Below are positions 1 through 8,605 of a stretch of DNA of 35,206 bases, piece after piece (position 1 is the first letter of the stretch; each line of letters opens with the position of its first letter). Both the position numbers and the translations under genes were made by a program. The notes below the pieces were generated by a model. That model was not told the origin of the DNA. It saw nothing but the letters and a program-made list of their open reading frames with translations, and did not search any database. The stretch covers positions 1 to 35,206 of the forward strand of contig NZ_VCQV01000045.1 in the NCBI RefSeq assembly GCF_007845645.1, read 5' to 3'. The DNA is from Leekyejoonella antrihumi. GTDB lineage: Bacteria; Actinomycetota; Actinomycetes; Actinomycetales; Dermatophilaceae.

Positions 1-91
1 CACGACCAAGGAAATCGACGCGCTGCCCCTGACCCGCCACGAATTCCACGGCGACTGGAACTACACGCTGGCACCACCCGACACGCCGTAA
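1..91 (+). pseudogene. ISAzo13-type transposase, C-terminal end only
   Basis: Reading from base 2, an open frame of 29 codons ends at the TAA at 89-91. Its tail contains the string RHEFHGDWNYTL, which I recognise as the conserved C-terminal end of ISAzo13 (Rhodopirellula-type) DDE transposases, where HGEWNYT/HGDWNYT is near invariant. The gene enters from outside the window, so it cannot be said whether the upstream part is intact. It marks the left side of the island as mobile-element territory. Confidence 0.6.
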
Positions 92-108
92 CCAACCCAC
101 ATTATTAG

Positions 109-399
109 ATCGCAGCCCCTAACGCCAGCACCACCTTCGCTGGGTTGCGCTCGGCCGCGGGCATCACCACACCGGCCGGTCGCCGACCCGCACGGATGAC
201 GGACCTGCGACACAGCTTCGCGGTCGCCACCCTGGTCGCCTGGTACGACCAGGGCGACGACGTGCCCGCCCGACTGCCAACGCTGTCAGCCTATCTTGGA
301 CATGTTGGCCCAGCCTCCACCTATTGGTACCTAGAAGCAAGCAGTGAATTGATGACCGCGGCCTGTTGGCTGCTCGAACCCTCATGGGAGGGACGCTGA
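109..399 (+). pseudogene. Tyrosine recombinase C-terminal fragment (RIT-like)
   Basis: The frame opens after the TAG at 106-108 and runs to TGA 397-399; the first usable start is TTG 145. It holds only the last third of a tyrosine recombinase: DLRHSFAV (the HxxR-box region, with Thr where the box His is expected), YLGHVGPAS (GH box) and the candidate nucleophile Tyr in TYWYLEA. The N-terminal arm-binding region and the first catalytic Arg are absent, so it is not a working enzyme. The TGA overlaps an ATG at 399 (TGATG) that begins MATLAP, which resembles the start of the next recombinase in three-gene RIT (recombinase in trio) elements, but that frame degenerates within about 10 codons. I infer a decayed RIT element. 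Confidence 0.6.
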
Positions 400-853
400 T
401 GGCGACACTCGCACCGTATCCGCCCGCGGTACGCCTTCGGCTTTTAAGCGAGGGCGATGACCCGGTCTACCGCTCCCGGGTCAGCGAGCGTTCCAGCTCG
501 GTCCAGTGCAGTCCGAGCGGGGGACCATCCGTGGATGCAAAGTGCTTGACGACTCGATTCTGGGATCCTAGGATCCCAGTAGTGATGTAGATCACGTTCA
601 GTGTCTGGAGCCATCATGAAGCGACGGCTGGGCTGCACCCGCAGGTGCAGCGTGTGGCGCCCGTCTTGCTGGCCTTCATCGGGTGCACACTCCTGGCGAC
701 TCGGTGTGCCGCACCATCTGGCCTTGTCGATGCTGTCGGAAGCCGCCGTGACTCGCTCACGATGTTGCCCTCGCACAGCCAGTCATCTCGGACGGACTCG
801 CTACGCGTCCGGTCCTGCACGCACTCCCTGACCGACGGCGTAGAAGGCGAATC
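400..853. other. Gene-free leader region upstream of NCS1 permease
   Basis: I see no convincing coding frame here. The region holds the perfect palindrome at 560-579 and a small hairpin at 632-651 (arms GCTGCACC/GGTGCAGC, 4-nt loop). The small open frames on both strands show no recognisable motif. The stretch probably carries the promoter of the permease at 854. Confidence 0.5.
560..579. promoter_or_regulatory. Perfect 20-bp palindrome, candidate operator
   Basis: CTGGGATCCTAGGATCCCAG is identical to its reverse complement. It lies about 275 bp upstream of the NCS1 permease start and is followed by no T-run, so a dimeric repressor site is likelier than a terminator. Three GntR-family regulators are encoded in the window; which of them (if any) binds here is unknown. 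It does not fit the FadR-type consensus seen at 20130-20142. Confidence 0.45.
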
Positions 854-2389
854 ATGAACATCTCACAGGCACCCGACGGCCGAGACTGGTCGCGAGCAGA
901 AGGGCGGCCGCGCGACCGGAGTTCCGACCTGTCGATCCCGGCCCTCGGGCGCGCCCCAAGCCCCCGTCTCTATAACCCTGACATCGCGCCGAGCACTCGA
1001 GACGAGCGGCGATGGGGCACGTACAGCCTCTTCATGTTCTGGTCCAACACCGCCCACAACCTTGGCGCCTATACATTCGCTGCGGGCCTGTTTGTTCTCG
1101 GGCTCAAGGGATGGGAAGTAGTCGTCGGGATATTACTCGCGTCTGTTGTCGTCTATCTGGGATGCCGCCTCTCGGGGCCTATCGGAGCGGCTACCGGCGT
1201 GCCATTCCCGGTGGTTAGCAGGCTGAGCTGGGGGGTGTTTGGTGCCATTGTGCCGGCTCTGATCAGAGCATTCGCAGCGATCTTCTGGTACGGCATACAG
1301 ACCTATCTTGCAAGCGTCGCAATTAACGCCATTTTGCTCCGCTTCATCCCGTCCAGCGCGGGACTACAGAATTATTCCTTCGTTGGGCTGGACGCTCTCT
1401 CATGGATCTCTTTCGTCATACTGTGGGTAGTCCAGCTCGCAATTCTGTCACGCGGCATGGACATCATCCGCCACGTTCAGGGATGGTCGGGGCTCGTGAT
1501 CTGGGCACTCATGATCATCCTTGGCATTTACATGCTGATCAAGACCGGCGGTCATATCTCCCTTAATACGTCGACCACCCATCTTTCGGCGGGGCAGCAA
1601 GTTCTTCACACGGCCTACATTCTGGGTCTTATCATGGGTATTCTAGCGACCCTCATGGTGAACTATGCAGACTTTACTCGCTTCGCCCCGAGCCAGAAGT
1701 CTGTACGGTGGGGGACTATTTGGGGAGTCCCCGTCAACTGGACCATCTTCGCGGTCACGTCTGTTGTTGTCTCGGCGGGCAGCCTTTCACTATATGGAAA
1801 GGTTCTTCTTGACCCGGCCGAGATATTCGCAAAACTCAGTAACGCCGCGCTGCTTCTCGTCGGAGCGCTCCTGCTCATCGTCGCCGCTGTCGGCGTGAAC
1901 ATCGTGGCAAACTTCGTCTCTCCGGCATTTGACTTCTCCAACGCCTGGCCGCAGAAGATCAGCTTCCGAACCGGTGGGGTCATCACGGCAATAATCTCGC
2001 TTGTCTCACTACCTTGGAAGCTGTACTCGACGCCCGCCGTCATCAACTACTTCCTGGGGGCGTTGGGGGCGATGATGGGTCCGCTGTTCGCGATCATGGT
2101 GGTCGACTACTACCTGATCAAGGCGCGGAAGTTCGATATCGACGACATGTTCTCAACCGACACCGGGGGTCGCTACTACTATAGGCACGGCGTAAATTAT
2201 GACGCGGTCTATTCTTTCGTTCCGGCTGCGGTCATCTCCATCATCCTCGCCGTTGTGCCGGCCTTCTCGCTTGTTGCACCCTTCTCCTGGTATGCGGGCG
2301 TGCTTATCGCGGCAGCGCTTTACTACGGACTGTCACGCCGTTCGGGCCATGCTAACGCCAGGAATGGGAAGGTACGCGTAGAAGCATGA
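854..2389 (+). CDS. NCS1-family nucleobase/hydantoin/allantoin permease
   Basis: A 511-residue integral membrane protein of the nucleobase:cation symporter-1 family (cytosine, uracil, hydantoin, allantoin and purine permeases such as Mhp1 and PucI). After a roughly 50-residue hydrophilic N-terminus comes the family hallmark YNPDIAPSTRDERRWGTYSLF followed closely by FWSNTAHNLGAYTFAAGL, the substrate/cation-binding start of TM1. About twelve hydrophobic segments follow, with NYADFTRF and the late VDYYLIKARKFD loop also typical. The ATG at 854 is preceded by GAAGG at 843-847. It probably imports a cyclic ureide for the hydrolases downstream. Substrate cannot be read from sequence. Its base composition is visibly more AT-rich than that of modules B-D, suggesting separate acquisition together with the next gene. 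Confidence 0.9.
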   Translation: MNISQAPDGRDWSRAEGRPRDRSSDLSIPALGRAPSPRLYNPDIAPSTRDERRWGTYSLFMFWSNTAHNLGAYTFAAGLFVLGLKGWEVVVGILLASVVVYLGCRLSGPIGAATGVPFPVVSRLSWGVFGAIVPALIRAFAAIFWYGIQTYLASVAINAILLRFIPSSAGLQNYSFVGLDALSWISFVILWVVQLAILSRGMDIIRHVQGWSGLVIWALMIILGIYMLIKTGGHISLNTSTTHLSAGQQVLHTAYILGLIMGILATLMVNYADFTRFAPSQKSVRWGTIWGVPVNWTIFAVTSVVVSAGSLSLYGKVLLDPAEIFAKLSNAALLLVGALLLIVAAVGVNIVANFVSPAFDFSNAWPQKISFRTGGVITAIISLVSLPWKLYSTPAVINYFLGALGAMMGPLFAIMVVDYYLIKARKFDIDDMFSTDTGGRYYYRHGVNYDAVYSFVPAAVISIILAVVPAFSLVAPFSWYAGVLIAAALYYGLSRRSGHANARNGKVRVEA

Positions 2390-2557
2390 TGGCTGCATGC
2401 GGCGAGACTTACCGACCGGGGAGGCCCTGGGCAAAAGAGGATGCCCACCACGGGCGCTGGTCGCGTCGAGCGACCTCAGTGCGCATGAACAGCTTAGATT
2501 CCCGCCGAGGGGTGGCGGTCTTAGGGTCCGGTTCGCCCCGTGGAAGGGATAAGTGAG

Positions 2558-3478
2558 ATGGCACAGTTGGAGATCGCAGTCGGACAGATGGGGCCGGTAC
2601 CTCAAGGGAATACGCGAGAAAGTACAGTTGAGCGCCTTGTTGATCTCCTGCGTGAAGCAGCCCATAGGGGCTGCCATCTGATCGTCTTCCCTGAGCTAGC
2701 GCTCACGCCATTCTTCCCTCGAGCCGCCGGCGACCCCGACGACTTTCCCGAGTTCTTCGAAGACACGATGCCCAGCCAGGCTGTCGAGCCCTTATTTCGT
2801 GAGGCCGCACGCCTGCACGTTGGGTTCTGTCTCGGTTTCGCCGAAAAGGTAATCGACGAGGAAGAAGTAAGATATTTTAACGCAAGTGTCCTCGTAGATC
2901 GGCGCGGGCGTATTATTGGCAAGTACCGCAAGACTCACATCCCCGGATTGCCTGAAGCTGCCCAAGGTGAGGCTGACCAGCGCTTCGAGGGGCGGACAGC
3001 GAACTTCGAGAAGAGATACTTCGAACCGGGCAACCTCGGGTTCCCGGTCTTCAAATTCGAAGGAGTCTCGATTGGAATGGCGATCTGTAACGACCGTCGA
3101 TGGCCCGAAACGTATCGGTCGCTTGCAGGTAACGGCGCCGAGGTCGTACTGATTGGCTATAACACGATGGCTCGCCGTCGGCTCATTACGGGAGACGGCA
3201 GCATTAGCGAACCAGGGCATCTCGCGCTATTTCACAATGATTTAGTCATGCAAGCGGGCGCCTATCAAAACGCGGTATGGGTCGTGGCGGCGGCACGCGC
3301 GGGGGAGGAAGATGGGGGGTATCTCATCGGAGGCAGCGGCGTGATAGCACCCACCGGAGAGATTGTCGCGCGCGCGTTAACCCAAAGCGACGAGCTTGTG
3401 GCATCTCGTATCGACACCTCATATTGCGAGTTGTACCGGCGCAGCGTCTGGAATGATGCGGCGTTAGCGCCGCCCTAG
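2558..3478 (+). CDS. N-carbamoyl-D-amino-acid hydrolase (D-carbamoylase)
   Basis: A 306-residue member of the nitrilase/carbon-nitrogen hydrolase superfamily. It closely follows known Agrobacterium-type D-carbamoylases throughout: IAVGQMGP at the start, VFPELALTPFFPR, GKYRKTHIPG, KRYFEPGNLGFPV, ICNDRRWPE and MQAGAYQNAVW. The catalytic triad is visible as E46, K125 and C177. The family hydrolyses N-carbamoyl-D-amino acids to D-amino acid, CO2 and ammonia, the step after D-hydantoinase. The start is placed at ATG 2558 because GGAAGGG at 2542-2548 is a good ribosome site for it; an in-frame GTG at 2540 would lie on top of that site. A hydantoinase is encoded about 8 kb away on the other strand (11436-12857). 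Codon use is less GC-rich than in later modules, as in the permease before it. Confidence 0.9.
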   Translation: MAQLEIAVGQMGPVPQGNTRESTVERLVDLLREAAHRGCHLIVFPELALTPFFPRAAGDPDDFPEFFEDTMPSQAVEPLFREAARLHVGFCLGFAEKVIDEEEVRYFNASVLVDRRGRIIGKYRKTHIPGLPEAAQGEADQRFEGRTANFEKRYFEPGNLGFPVFKFEGVSIGMAICNDRRWPETYRSLAGNGAEVVLIGYNTMARRRLITGDGSISEPGHLALFHNDLVMQAGAYQNAVWVVAAARAGEEDGGYLIGGSGVIAPTGEIVARALTQSDELVASRIDTSYCELYRRSVWNDAALAPP

Positions 3479-3811
3479 ATGGTGGCCAACGACGCAACAG
3501 TGGGCCACCCTTGAGGGGCCGCGGCGTCGGCGGCGGTCGCTCAAGGGCAGAGCCCCCGGCGTAGCCTGTCCACTGAAGATGCGCGCGATCCCCTGATCGG
3601 TGATCGGCGCGGCGTCTTGCGGATTGATCATCCCTCGCTTCCGGCGACCCTCCCACTGGCATCGCAGGCCGTCAACCGATCCCCGTCCCGCACCCACGGC
3701 GACGTCTGATGGTGCGGCGCCGCGCAGAGGGACAGCCGGTCGGAAAATTCACTCGGCCCTGGAAGTCGACCCACGCTTCCCTTGGAAGCCCACCGCCTAG
3801 AAAGGTCAAAG
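3479..3811. other. Intergenic, no gene recognised
   Basis: About 330 bp between the D-carbamoylase and the PuuE-like gene. Open frames on both strands are short, Arg/Pro-rich and without motifs. I find no tRNA-like or strong terminator-like structure. The downstream gene has its own ribosome site, so a promoter may lie here. Confidence 0.4.
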
Positions 3812-4765
3812 ATGACTGATCTCCCGGCCGTCGAGCCGCGCGATCTCAGAGGATATGGCCCCCATCCGCCGCGGGTCTCTTGGCCCGGCGGAGCCCGGGT
3901 TGCCCTCTGCCTCGTGGTGAACTACGAAGCGGGCTCGGAATATGCGCTCGGTGATGGTGACAAACGGCGCGAGGCCGTCGGCGAGTTCGGGACGGCGATC
4001 AACCCGACACCCGCGCACATCCGTGACCTATGCACGGAGTCGACATTCGAGTATGGCTCTCGGGCGGGGGTCTGGCGGCTCGCGCGCCTGCTCGACCAGT
4101 ACGCAGTACCCGCGACCTTCCATGTCGCCGCCCGTGCGGTGGAACGCAACCCCGAGGTCGGAGACTATATCGCCGAGCGTGGCCATGAGGCATGCGCGCA
4201 CGGCTACCGGTGGGAAGAGTTGTGGCGGCTAGGACCAGAGGAAGAGCGTGCCCAGCTCCAGGCGGCGGTGGAAAGCATCGCGCGCACCTGCGGATCACGC
4301 CCAGTCGGCTGGCACTCACGGTGCACACCGTCGAGTCACACCCGGCAGCTTGTCGTAGAAGAGGGCGGCTTTCTGTATGACAGCGACGCCTACAACGACG
4401 ATTTGCCCTACTACGTCAACGTCGGGGTGCACCAACATCTGGTCCTTCCGTACTCCTTCACCTTCAACGACATGCGCTTTGCCTTTCCCGGCTTCGCCGA
4501 CCCAATGTCGTTCTTCACCTACCTCCAGATGGGCCTCGACGAGCTCTGGGAGGAAGGAGCGACCAGCCCCAAGATGATGACCATTGGCGTGCATCCCCGG
4601 TGGACGGGCCAGCCCGGCCGCTCGCTCGCGCTGCGGAAGTTCCTGGACTACGCACGTGACAAGGGCGACGTCTGGTTCGCCCGACGGTCTGATGTGGCTG
4701 AGCACTGGCTAAACCACCACGTACCCGCACCCACGGAGAGCCCCGAAGATGTCGCCACGCCTTGA
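3812..4765 (+). CDS. PuuE-like polysaccharide deacetylase family hydrolase (putative allantoinase/cyclic imidase)
   Basis: A 317-residue protein of the NodB/CE4 fold in the PuuE branch. Family landmarks are RDLRGYGPHPP, VVNYEAGSE (replacing the TFDD metal motif of true deacetylases), EYGSRAGVWRL, CAHGYRWEEL, RPVGWHSRCTPS and TIGVHPRWTGQPGR. PuuE-type enzymes open the hydantoin ring of allantoin without the usual metal set; relatives, as I recall, include cyclic imide hydrolases. The chosen start is ATG 3812 with AAAGG at 3801-3805; an in-frame upstream start at 3782 lacks such a site. The 3' end overlaps the GAF gene by 17 bp. A ring-opening role upstream of the carbamoylase is an inference; allantoin, hydantoins and imides are all possible substrates. 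Confidence 0.8.
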   Translation: MTDLPAVEPRDLRGYGPHPPRVSWPGGARVALCLVVNYEAGSEYALGDGDKRREAVGEFGTAINPTPAHIRDLCTESTFEYGSRAGVWRLARLLDQYAVPATFHVAARAVERNPEVGDYIAERGHEACAHGYRWEELWRLGPEEERAQLQAAVESIARTCGSRPVGWHSRCTPSSHTRQLVVEEGGFLYDSDAYNDDLPYYVNVGVHQHLVLPYSFTFNDMRFAFPGFADPMSFFTYLQMGLDELWEEGATSPKMMTIGVHPRWTGQPGRSLALRKFLDYARDKGDVWFARRSDVAEHWLNHHVPAPTESPEDVATP

Positions 4766-5216
4766 CGAACGTGCCGTCGCGGCACAGACCGCGCTCATTG
4801 ACATTGTCCGCCTGAAGCTGGACGTCAGTCGAGTCACACTGCGTCTCCTTCGAGACGGCTCCATCAACCTGGTCGCCGAGTCGATCGCGGCCGGCGTCAA
4901 ATCGATGCGATCCGGCACCCAGGAGGACGCGTCCCGATTCCCCACATACCAATACCTGCAGGACACCCGCGACGTTCTCGTCCAGAACGACCTGCGGGAC
5001 GGCGAGATCCGGCCGCCGCAAAGCCTCATCGACGAGTACGGGACCCTCGCACAGATGCTCGCCCCCGTCATCGTGCACCACACCCTAGTCGGAGTCATCT
5101 CGGTGCACCAGGTCGGCAGGCCCCGCGAGTGGTCCCACGGCGACATAGGAACACTGAAAACGGCGGCCACCGCGATCGGCCTGCTCGAGGCCCTCCTGGC
5201 GCCCTCAGTACCGTGA
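4749..5216 (+). CDS. GAF-domain protein, stand-alone
   Basis: 155 residues that look like a single GAF domain: VSRVTLRLLRDG early, LVQNDLRDGE in the middle, and LAPVIVHHTLVGVISVHQ followed by REWSHGDIGTLKTAATAI at the end. GAF domains bind small molecules; no output domain (kinase, HTH, cyclase) is attached. It starts inside the last codons of the PuuE-like gene (ATG 4749, GGAG about 10 bp before), so it is almost certainly co-transcribed and possibly translationally coupled. It could be a ligand-sensing accessory subunit or a small enzyme using the GAF fold; the function is unknown. Confidence 0.75.
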   Translation: MSPRLDERAVAAQTALIDIVRLKLDVSRVTLRLLRDGSINLVAESIAAGVKSMRSGTQEDASRFPTYQYLQDTRDVLVQNDLRDGEIRPPQSLIDEYGTLAQMLAPVIVHHTLVGVISVHQVGRPREWSHGDIGTLKTAATAIGLLEALLAPSVP

Positions 5217-5315
5217 CCCCACCCAGCGTTCCTCAAGGACGCGAATCCTCCACGAATTGGCCGGCGCGCCCGGCTCACGTCCGCAGGTGTCCATCGACCG
5301 TTAGGAGCAGGAATC

Positions 5316-6083
5316 ATGGCAATCCGGTTTATTGACTTGAGTGTGCCGTTGCATAACTTCGCGAGTGAGTTCAACTCGCCGCAGATCACGTATTGGGACC
5401 ATCGCGACTTCGGTCACCGGACCGCGACCAAGTGGGGCCTGGATCCTGCGGACTTTCCCGAACCGCATGTCGGCAGTGCTGCCGAGGAGCTCACCCTGGC
5501 CTCGCACGCCGGTACCCACATCGACGCGCCGTGGCATTTCGGGCCAACGACTGCCGGCCTCCCCGCCAAGACGGTCGATGAGGTACCGCTGGAATGGTGC
5601 TACGGCAACGGTGTTCTCCTTGACTTCAGCACCAAGACGACGGCGGACCCGATCGATGTTGGTGACCTGCAGGAAGCGCTAGCCAAGATCGACCACCAGT
5701 TGCAGCCACTGGACATCGTGCTCCTACGCACGGGGGCCGAGGACTACTGGGACAAGCCCGAGTACAACGAGATGGGCACCGGGCTGACCGCCGCGGCGGT
5801 GGAATGGCTGGTCCAGCAGGGTGTGCGGATGATCACCACGGATGCGTTCTCCCTCGATATCCCGTTGAAGTACATGGCCGAGAAGCTCCGCAACGGAGAC
5901 AAGGACGGATTCTTTCCCGCACACCGGATCGGTCGAGAGGTCGAGTACGTGCACGCCGAGAAGGTCGTCAACCTCAAGGCGCTGCCGACCACAGGGTTCA
6001 CGGTCGCGCTCTTTCCGATCAAGATCCGGCGCGCGAGTGGGGCCTGGTGCCGCGCCGTGGCAATCCTCGAGGACGACGCATGA
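5316..6083 (+). CDS. Cyclase family protein (isatin hydrolase/kynurenine formamidase-like)
   Basis: 255 residues with the metal-binding signature of the cyclase family: H64-A-G-T-H68-I-D70-A-P-W-H74-F. Supporting features are FIDLSVPLHNF at the start, LLRTGAEDYW, ITTDAFSLDIP, H213-A-E and the C-terminal W-C-R-A-V-A-I. Family members hydrolyse amide bonds with Mn or Zn, including ring opening of isatin, N-formylkynurenine and carbamoyl compounds. AGGAG at 5303-5307 places the ATG at 5316. It lies 99 bp after the GAF gene and 174 bp before a GntR regulator on the same strand, so it is probably the last enzyme of this operon. The substrate is unknown; the setting suggests a cyclic amide or carbamoyl compound. 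Confidence 0.85.
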   Translation: MAIRFIDLSVPLHNFASEFNSPQITYWDHRDFGHRTATKWGLDPADFPEPHVGSAAEELTLASHAGTHIDAPWHFGPTTAGLPAKTVDEVPLEWCYGNGVLLDFSTKTTADPIDVGDLQEALAKIDHQLQPLDIVLLRTGAEDYWDKPEYNEMGTGLTAAAVEWLVQQGVRMITTDAFSLDIPLKYMAEKLRNGDKDGFFPAHRIGREVEYVHAEKVVNLKALPTTGFTVALFPIKIRRASGAWCRAVAILEDDA

Positions 6084-6257
6084 CCGCCACCCGTCGTCCT
6101 GCACAGCGAGGTTGAAAGCAACCCACTCGACGTGCGTGCCGGCGATCCAGCCCAGTCGCGGCGGTCAAGAGGCTGCCCACTTACCTCCCTTGGCCCAGGG
6201 CACGACAGTGCAAGGCAGTGCAGCGACGCATGCGGCAGAGAGGGGGGCTAGCATTCG

Positions 6258-6938
6258 ATGGTGGGAGATTCCGATGCTCTTCTCGTAGACGATCTGCGGC
6301 CTTTGCGCGATCAGATCCGCGAGAGGGTGCGTGCGTGGATCATCGACGGTCGCCTCGAGCCAGGTGTCCCGGTCCGCGAACGTGAACTCGCAGAACGGTT
6401 CGGTGTCTCCCGTCTGCCGGTCCGTGAGGCAATTCGGATGCTCGAGGTCGAAGGGTTTGTTGAAACCAGAGCACGGCGAGGAGCCATCGTGCGTGGGCTC
6501 CACCGCCGGGACGTCGAGCAAGAATTCGAGGTTCGTGAGGTCCTTGAAGTACTAGAGGCGAGGCTGGCCGCAAAGCATCTAGAATCCGCCGGAGCGCGAC
6601 GGTTACGCTGGCTGGTGGATGAGTCGGAGCATATGCTCCAAACCGATGACCGCGCACGATTCGCCGAAGTCAACGCCGAATTTCATGACGCGATCTCGCA
6701 AGCGGCGGGCAACCACACGCTGGCCGCAGTTCTGCTGCCTCTTGCGGGCCGGCTGCAATGGAACACGGCTCAGAACGCACATCCCGAAAGGATCCTCGCC
6801 GAACACCGTCGCCTAGCCGACGCGATCGCCTCCAACGACCCCGACCGAGCAGGAGAGGAGGCGCGGGTACATCTCAACTCACGTCGACAAGCCCTGCTCG
6901 GCACTCTCCCTGACTCTGAATCCGCAGACTCTCTCTGA
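6258..6938 (+). CDS. GntR family transcriptional regulator, FCD domain
   Basis: 226 residues: an N-terminal winged helix (RDQIRERVRAWIIDGRLEPG, then LAERFGVSRLPVREAIRMLE near residues 44-63) and a C-terminal all-helical FCD effector domain. The FCD metal/ligand positions are N139 (usually Asp), H143, H183 and H205. FCD regulators are usually repressors released by carboxylates or amino-acid derivatives. The ATG at 6258 is preceded by GAGAGGGGG. It follows module A on the same strand and faces the minus-strand amidase, so it most likely controls module A. It is a paralogue of the regulator at 18286-18969 (shared LPVREA motif and His pattern). Confidence 0.9.
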   Translation: MVGDSDALLVDDLRPLRDQIRERVRAWIIDGRLEPGVPVRERELAERFGVSRLPVREAIRMLEVEGFVETRARRGAIVRGLHRRDVEQEFEVREVLEVLEARLAAKHLESAGARRLRWLVDESEHMLQTDDRARFAEVNAEFHDAISQAAGNHTLAAVLLPLAGRLQWNTAQNAHPERILAEHRRLADAIASNDPDRAGEEARVHLNSRRQALLGTLPDSESADSL

Positions 6939-7189
6939 ATGGGCTCCACGGTTTGAGGGATTGCCGGCGTCGCACCCGGCTTCCGCGACCGCGGCAACTC
7001 CCGGCTCCGCGAGCTCCCGATCGGTGGCCGACTCACCCACCCACCTAACCCCACCTCAGGTATGACGCCAAGGCCACCACGCTGAAGACGCTGCCCCGGC
7101 GTGGAGTGACAGCACCCCGGCCCCACCGATAGTCACGCCAGCACGCCACCCGCACCAGCGGGGCAGGAAGACCCCAAAGAAGGGGAGTC

Positions 7190-8605
7190 TCACTCAGCCG
7201 ATCGTGCACCCGGCGACTGCGGTCCATGCTCGGGCCACCGGTGCCCGAAGCCGCTGCCCGTCGTAAGTTCTCGGGCTGCGCGCAGCAGGAGTGCGTCATG
7301 GTCGGGGCGAGCGACCAGTTGGACACCGAAAGGCAGGTTCCCTCCGGTCCACACGGCGGGTACGGAGATGCTTGGAAAGCCGATGAGAGAGATAAGGAAG
7401 GTGCAGGCGAGGTAGTCGATGATGGAACCGGTGGGTTCACCGTCGATGGTGCTGACTTCGCCTTGGCTATTGGGGAATGGGAGGACGCTGGCCGCGGGAA
7501 GCATGAGTATGTCGTAGTCCTGGAAGAATCGCTGCGCGCGACGGTACGCCGTGCTGCGCACGTGTTGGGCATGGAGGTAGTCCTCGGCGGTGATTCCCTG
7601 GCCGCGTCGCACGTTCCATACGAAGGACTCGGTAAGTTCGGCTTCGCGTTCTTCTATCAGGTCCTTGAAGGTGGACCATGTTTCCGCTGCTCGCAATAGT
7701 TGGAAGGCGTCTATGGCGTCGGACATGTTCGGTGATGCCTGGTCGATGCCGCCAAAGGTTTGGGATGCCGCAGAGATCGACTGCGTGAAGGCCGCTCGAA
7801 CGGCGGGGTCAACCCTGAAGGCTCCATCGAGGTCTATACTCGCAGCGACTCTGAGCGGGGTATTCGTGTCTGGTGCGGGCTGGCGTGCGGAGCTTGGATC
7901 CATGAGGTGAGGGCCACCCGCGACGGCGAGCATCAACGCGGCGTCCGCGACGGTTCGGGTGAGGACACCTTGGGTAGCAAGTGGGGCCCAGGCGAGTGAC
8001 CGGTTCGGCTCGGGAATTATTCCCGGCGTGGGTCGGAACCCATAGCATCCACAAAACGACGCGGGGGTTCGCACGGATCCTCCGAAGTCGACGCCTTGCG
8101 CGAGCGGCACCAATCCGGCAGTCACCGCAGCCGCCGAACCCCCGCTGGACCCCCCCGAGCTGCGGGTGTGGTCCCAGGGATTGGATGTTGGCCCGGTCAG
8201 CCGGTTCGTGCACACGGCACCGAAGCCGAACTCGGGCGTGTTCGTCTTCCCCACGACCACTGCGCCCGCGGCCCGCAGCCGACTTATAGACACAGCGTCC
8301 CGCTTCGCAGGTACCTGGCCGGTTATCAGGGATCCGTGGGTGGTCGGGAACCCAGCAACGTCGGTCACGTCCTTCACCGCTATCGGCACGCCGTGCAACG
8401 GTCCTCGATGACCTCGATCGCGAACCGAGTCCAGTTGGCGGGCCACACGTAGGGCAGCTTCTGGATCGACGCTAGTAAACGCGTGGAGCTCGCGGTCCAG
8501 GGAGTCGATGCGCTCAAGCGCCGCACTCACGGCGTCCACGGCGGACAGGTCGCCCTGGGCGATGGCTTCGGCAAGTTCGGTCGCGCTAAGCCGATAGATG
8601 TCCAT
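7190..8605 (-). CDS. Amidase signature family hydrolase
   Basis: 471 residues when started at the ATG at 8605 (reverse strand), which has GAGGAG about 9 bp upstream. The amidase-signature triad is clear: K78 (PIAVKDVTD), cis-Ser S153 in GGSSGGSAAA and nucleophile S177 in DFGGSVRTP, with the canonical spacings of 75 and 24 residues. Family members (AtzE, indoleacetamide hydrolase, ureidomalonase-like and half-amidases) hydrolyse linear amides. The same frame continues uninterrupted upstream into a dehydrogenase E1-alpha fragment (8606-9202), so a 670-residue chimera is also possible. It is the last gene of the minus-strand module B. By context it could deamidate the product of a ring-opening enzyme. 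Confidence 0.9.
   Translation of the reverse strand: MDIYRLSATELAEAIAQGDLSAVDAVSAALERIDSLDRELHAFTSVDPEAALRVARQLDSVRDRGHRGPLHGVPIAVKDVTDVAGFPTTHGSLITGQVPAKRDAVSISRLRAAGAVVVGKTNTPEFGFGAVCTNRLTGPTSNPWDHTRSSGGSSGGSAAAVTAGLVPLAQGVDFGGSVRTPASFCGCYGFRPTPGIIPEPNRSLAWAPLATQGVLTRTVADAALMLAVAGGPHLMDPSSARQPAPDTNTPLRVAASIDLDGAFRVDPAVRAAFTQSISAASQTFGGIDQASPNMSDAIDAFQLLRAAETWSTFKDLIEEREAELTESFVWNVRRGQGITAEDYLHAQHVRSTAYRRAQRFFQDYDILMLPAASVLPFPNSQGEVSTIDGEPTGSIIDYLACTFLISLIGFPSISVPAVWTGGNLPFGVQLVARPDHDALLLRAARELTTGSGFGHRWPEHGPQSPGARSAE

Noticed and set aside
3376-3700. Arg-rich minus-strand frames in and after the D-carbamoylase
   Set aside because: Antisense shadows of GC-rich DNA; no motifs, no ribosome site.
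7077-7104. CCACGC/GCGTGG hairpin as a terminator for the converging GntR and amidase genes
   Set aside because: Only 6 bp with a 16-nt loop and no T-run; too weak to call.
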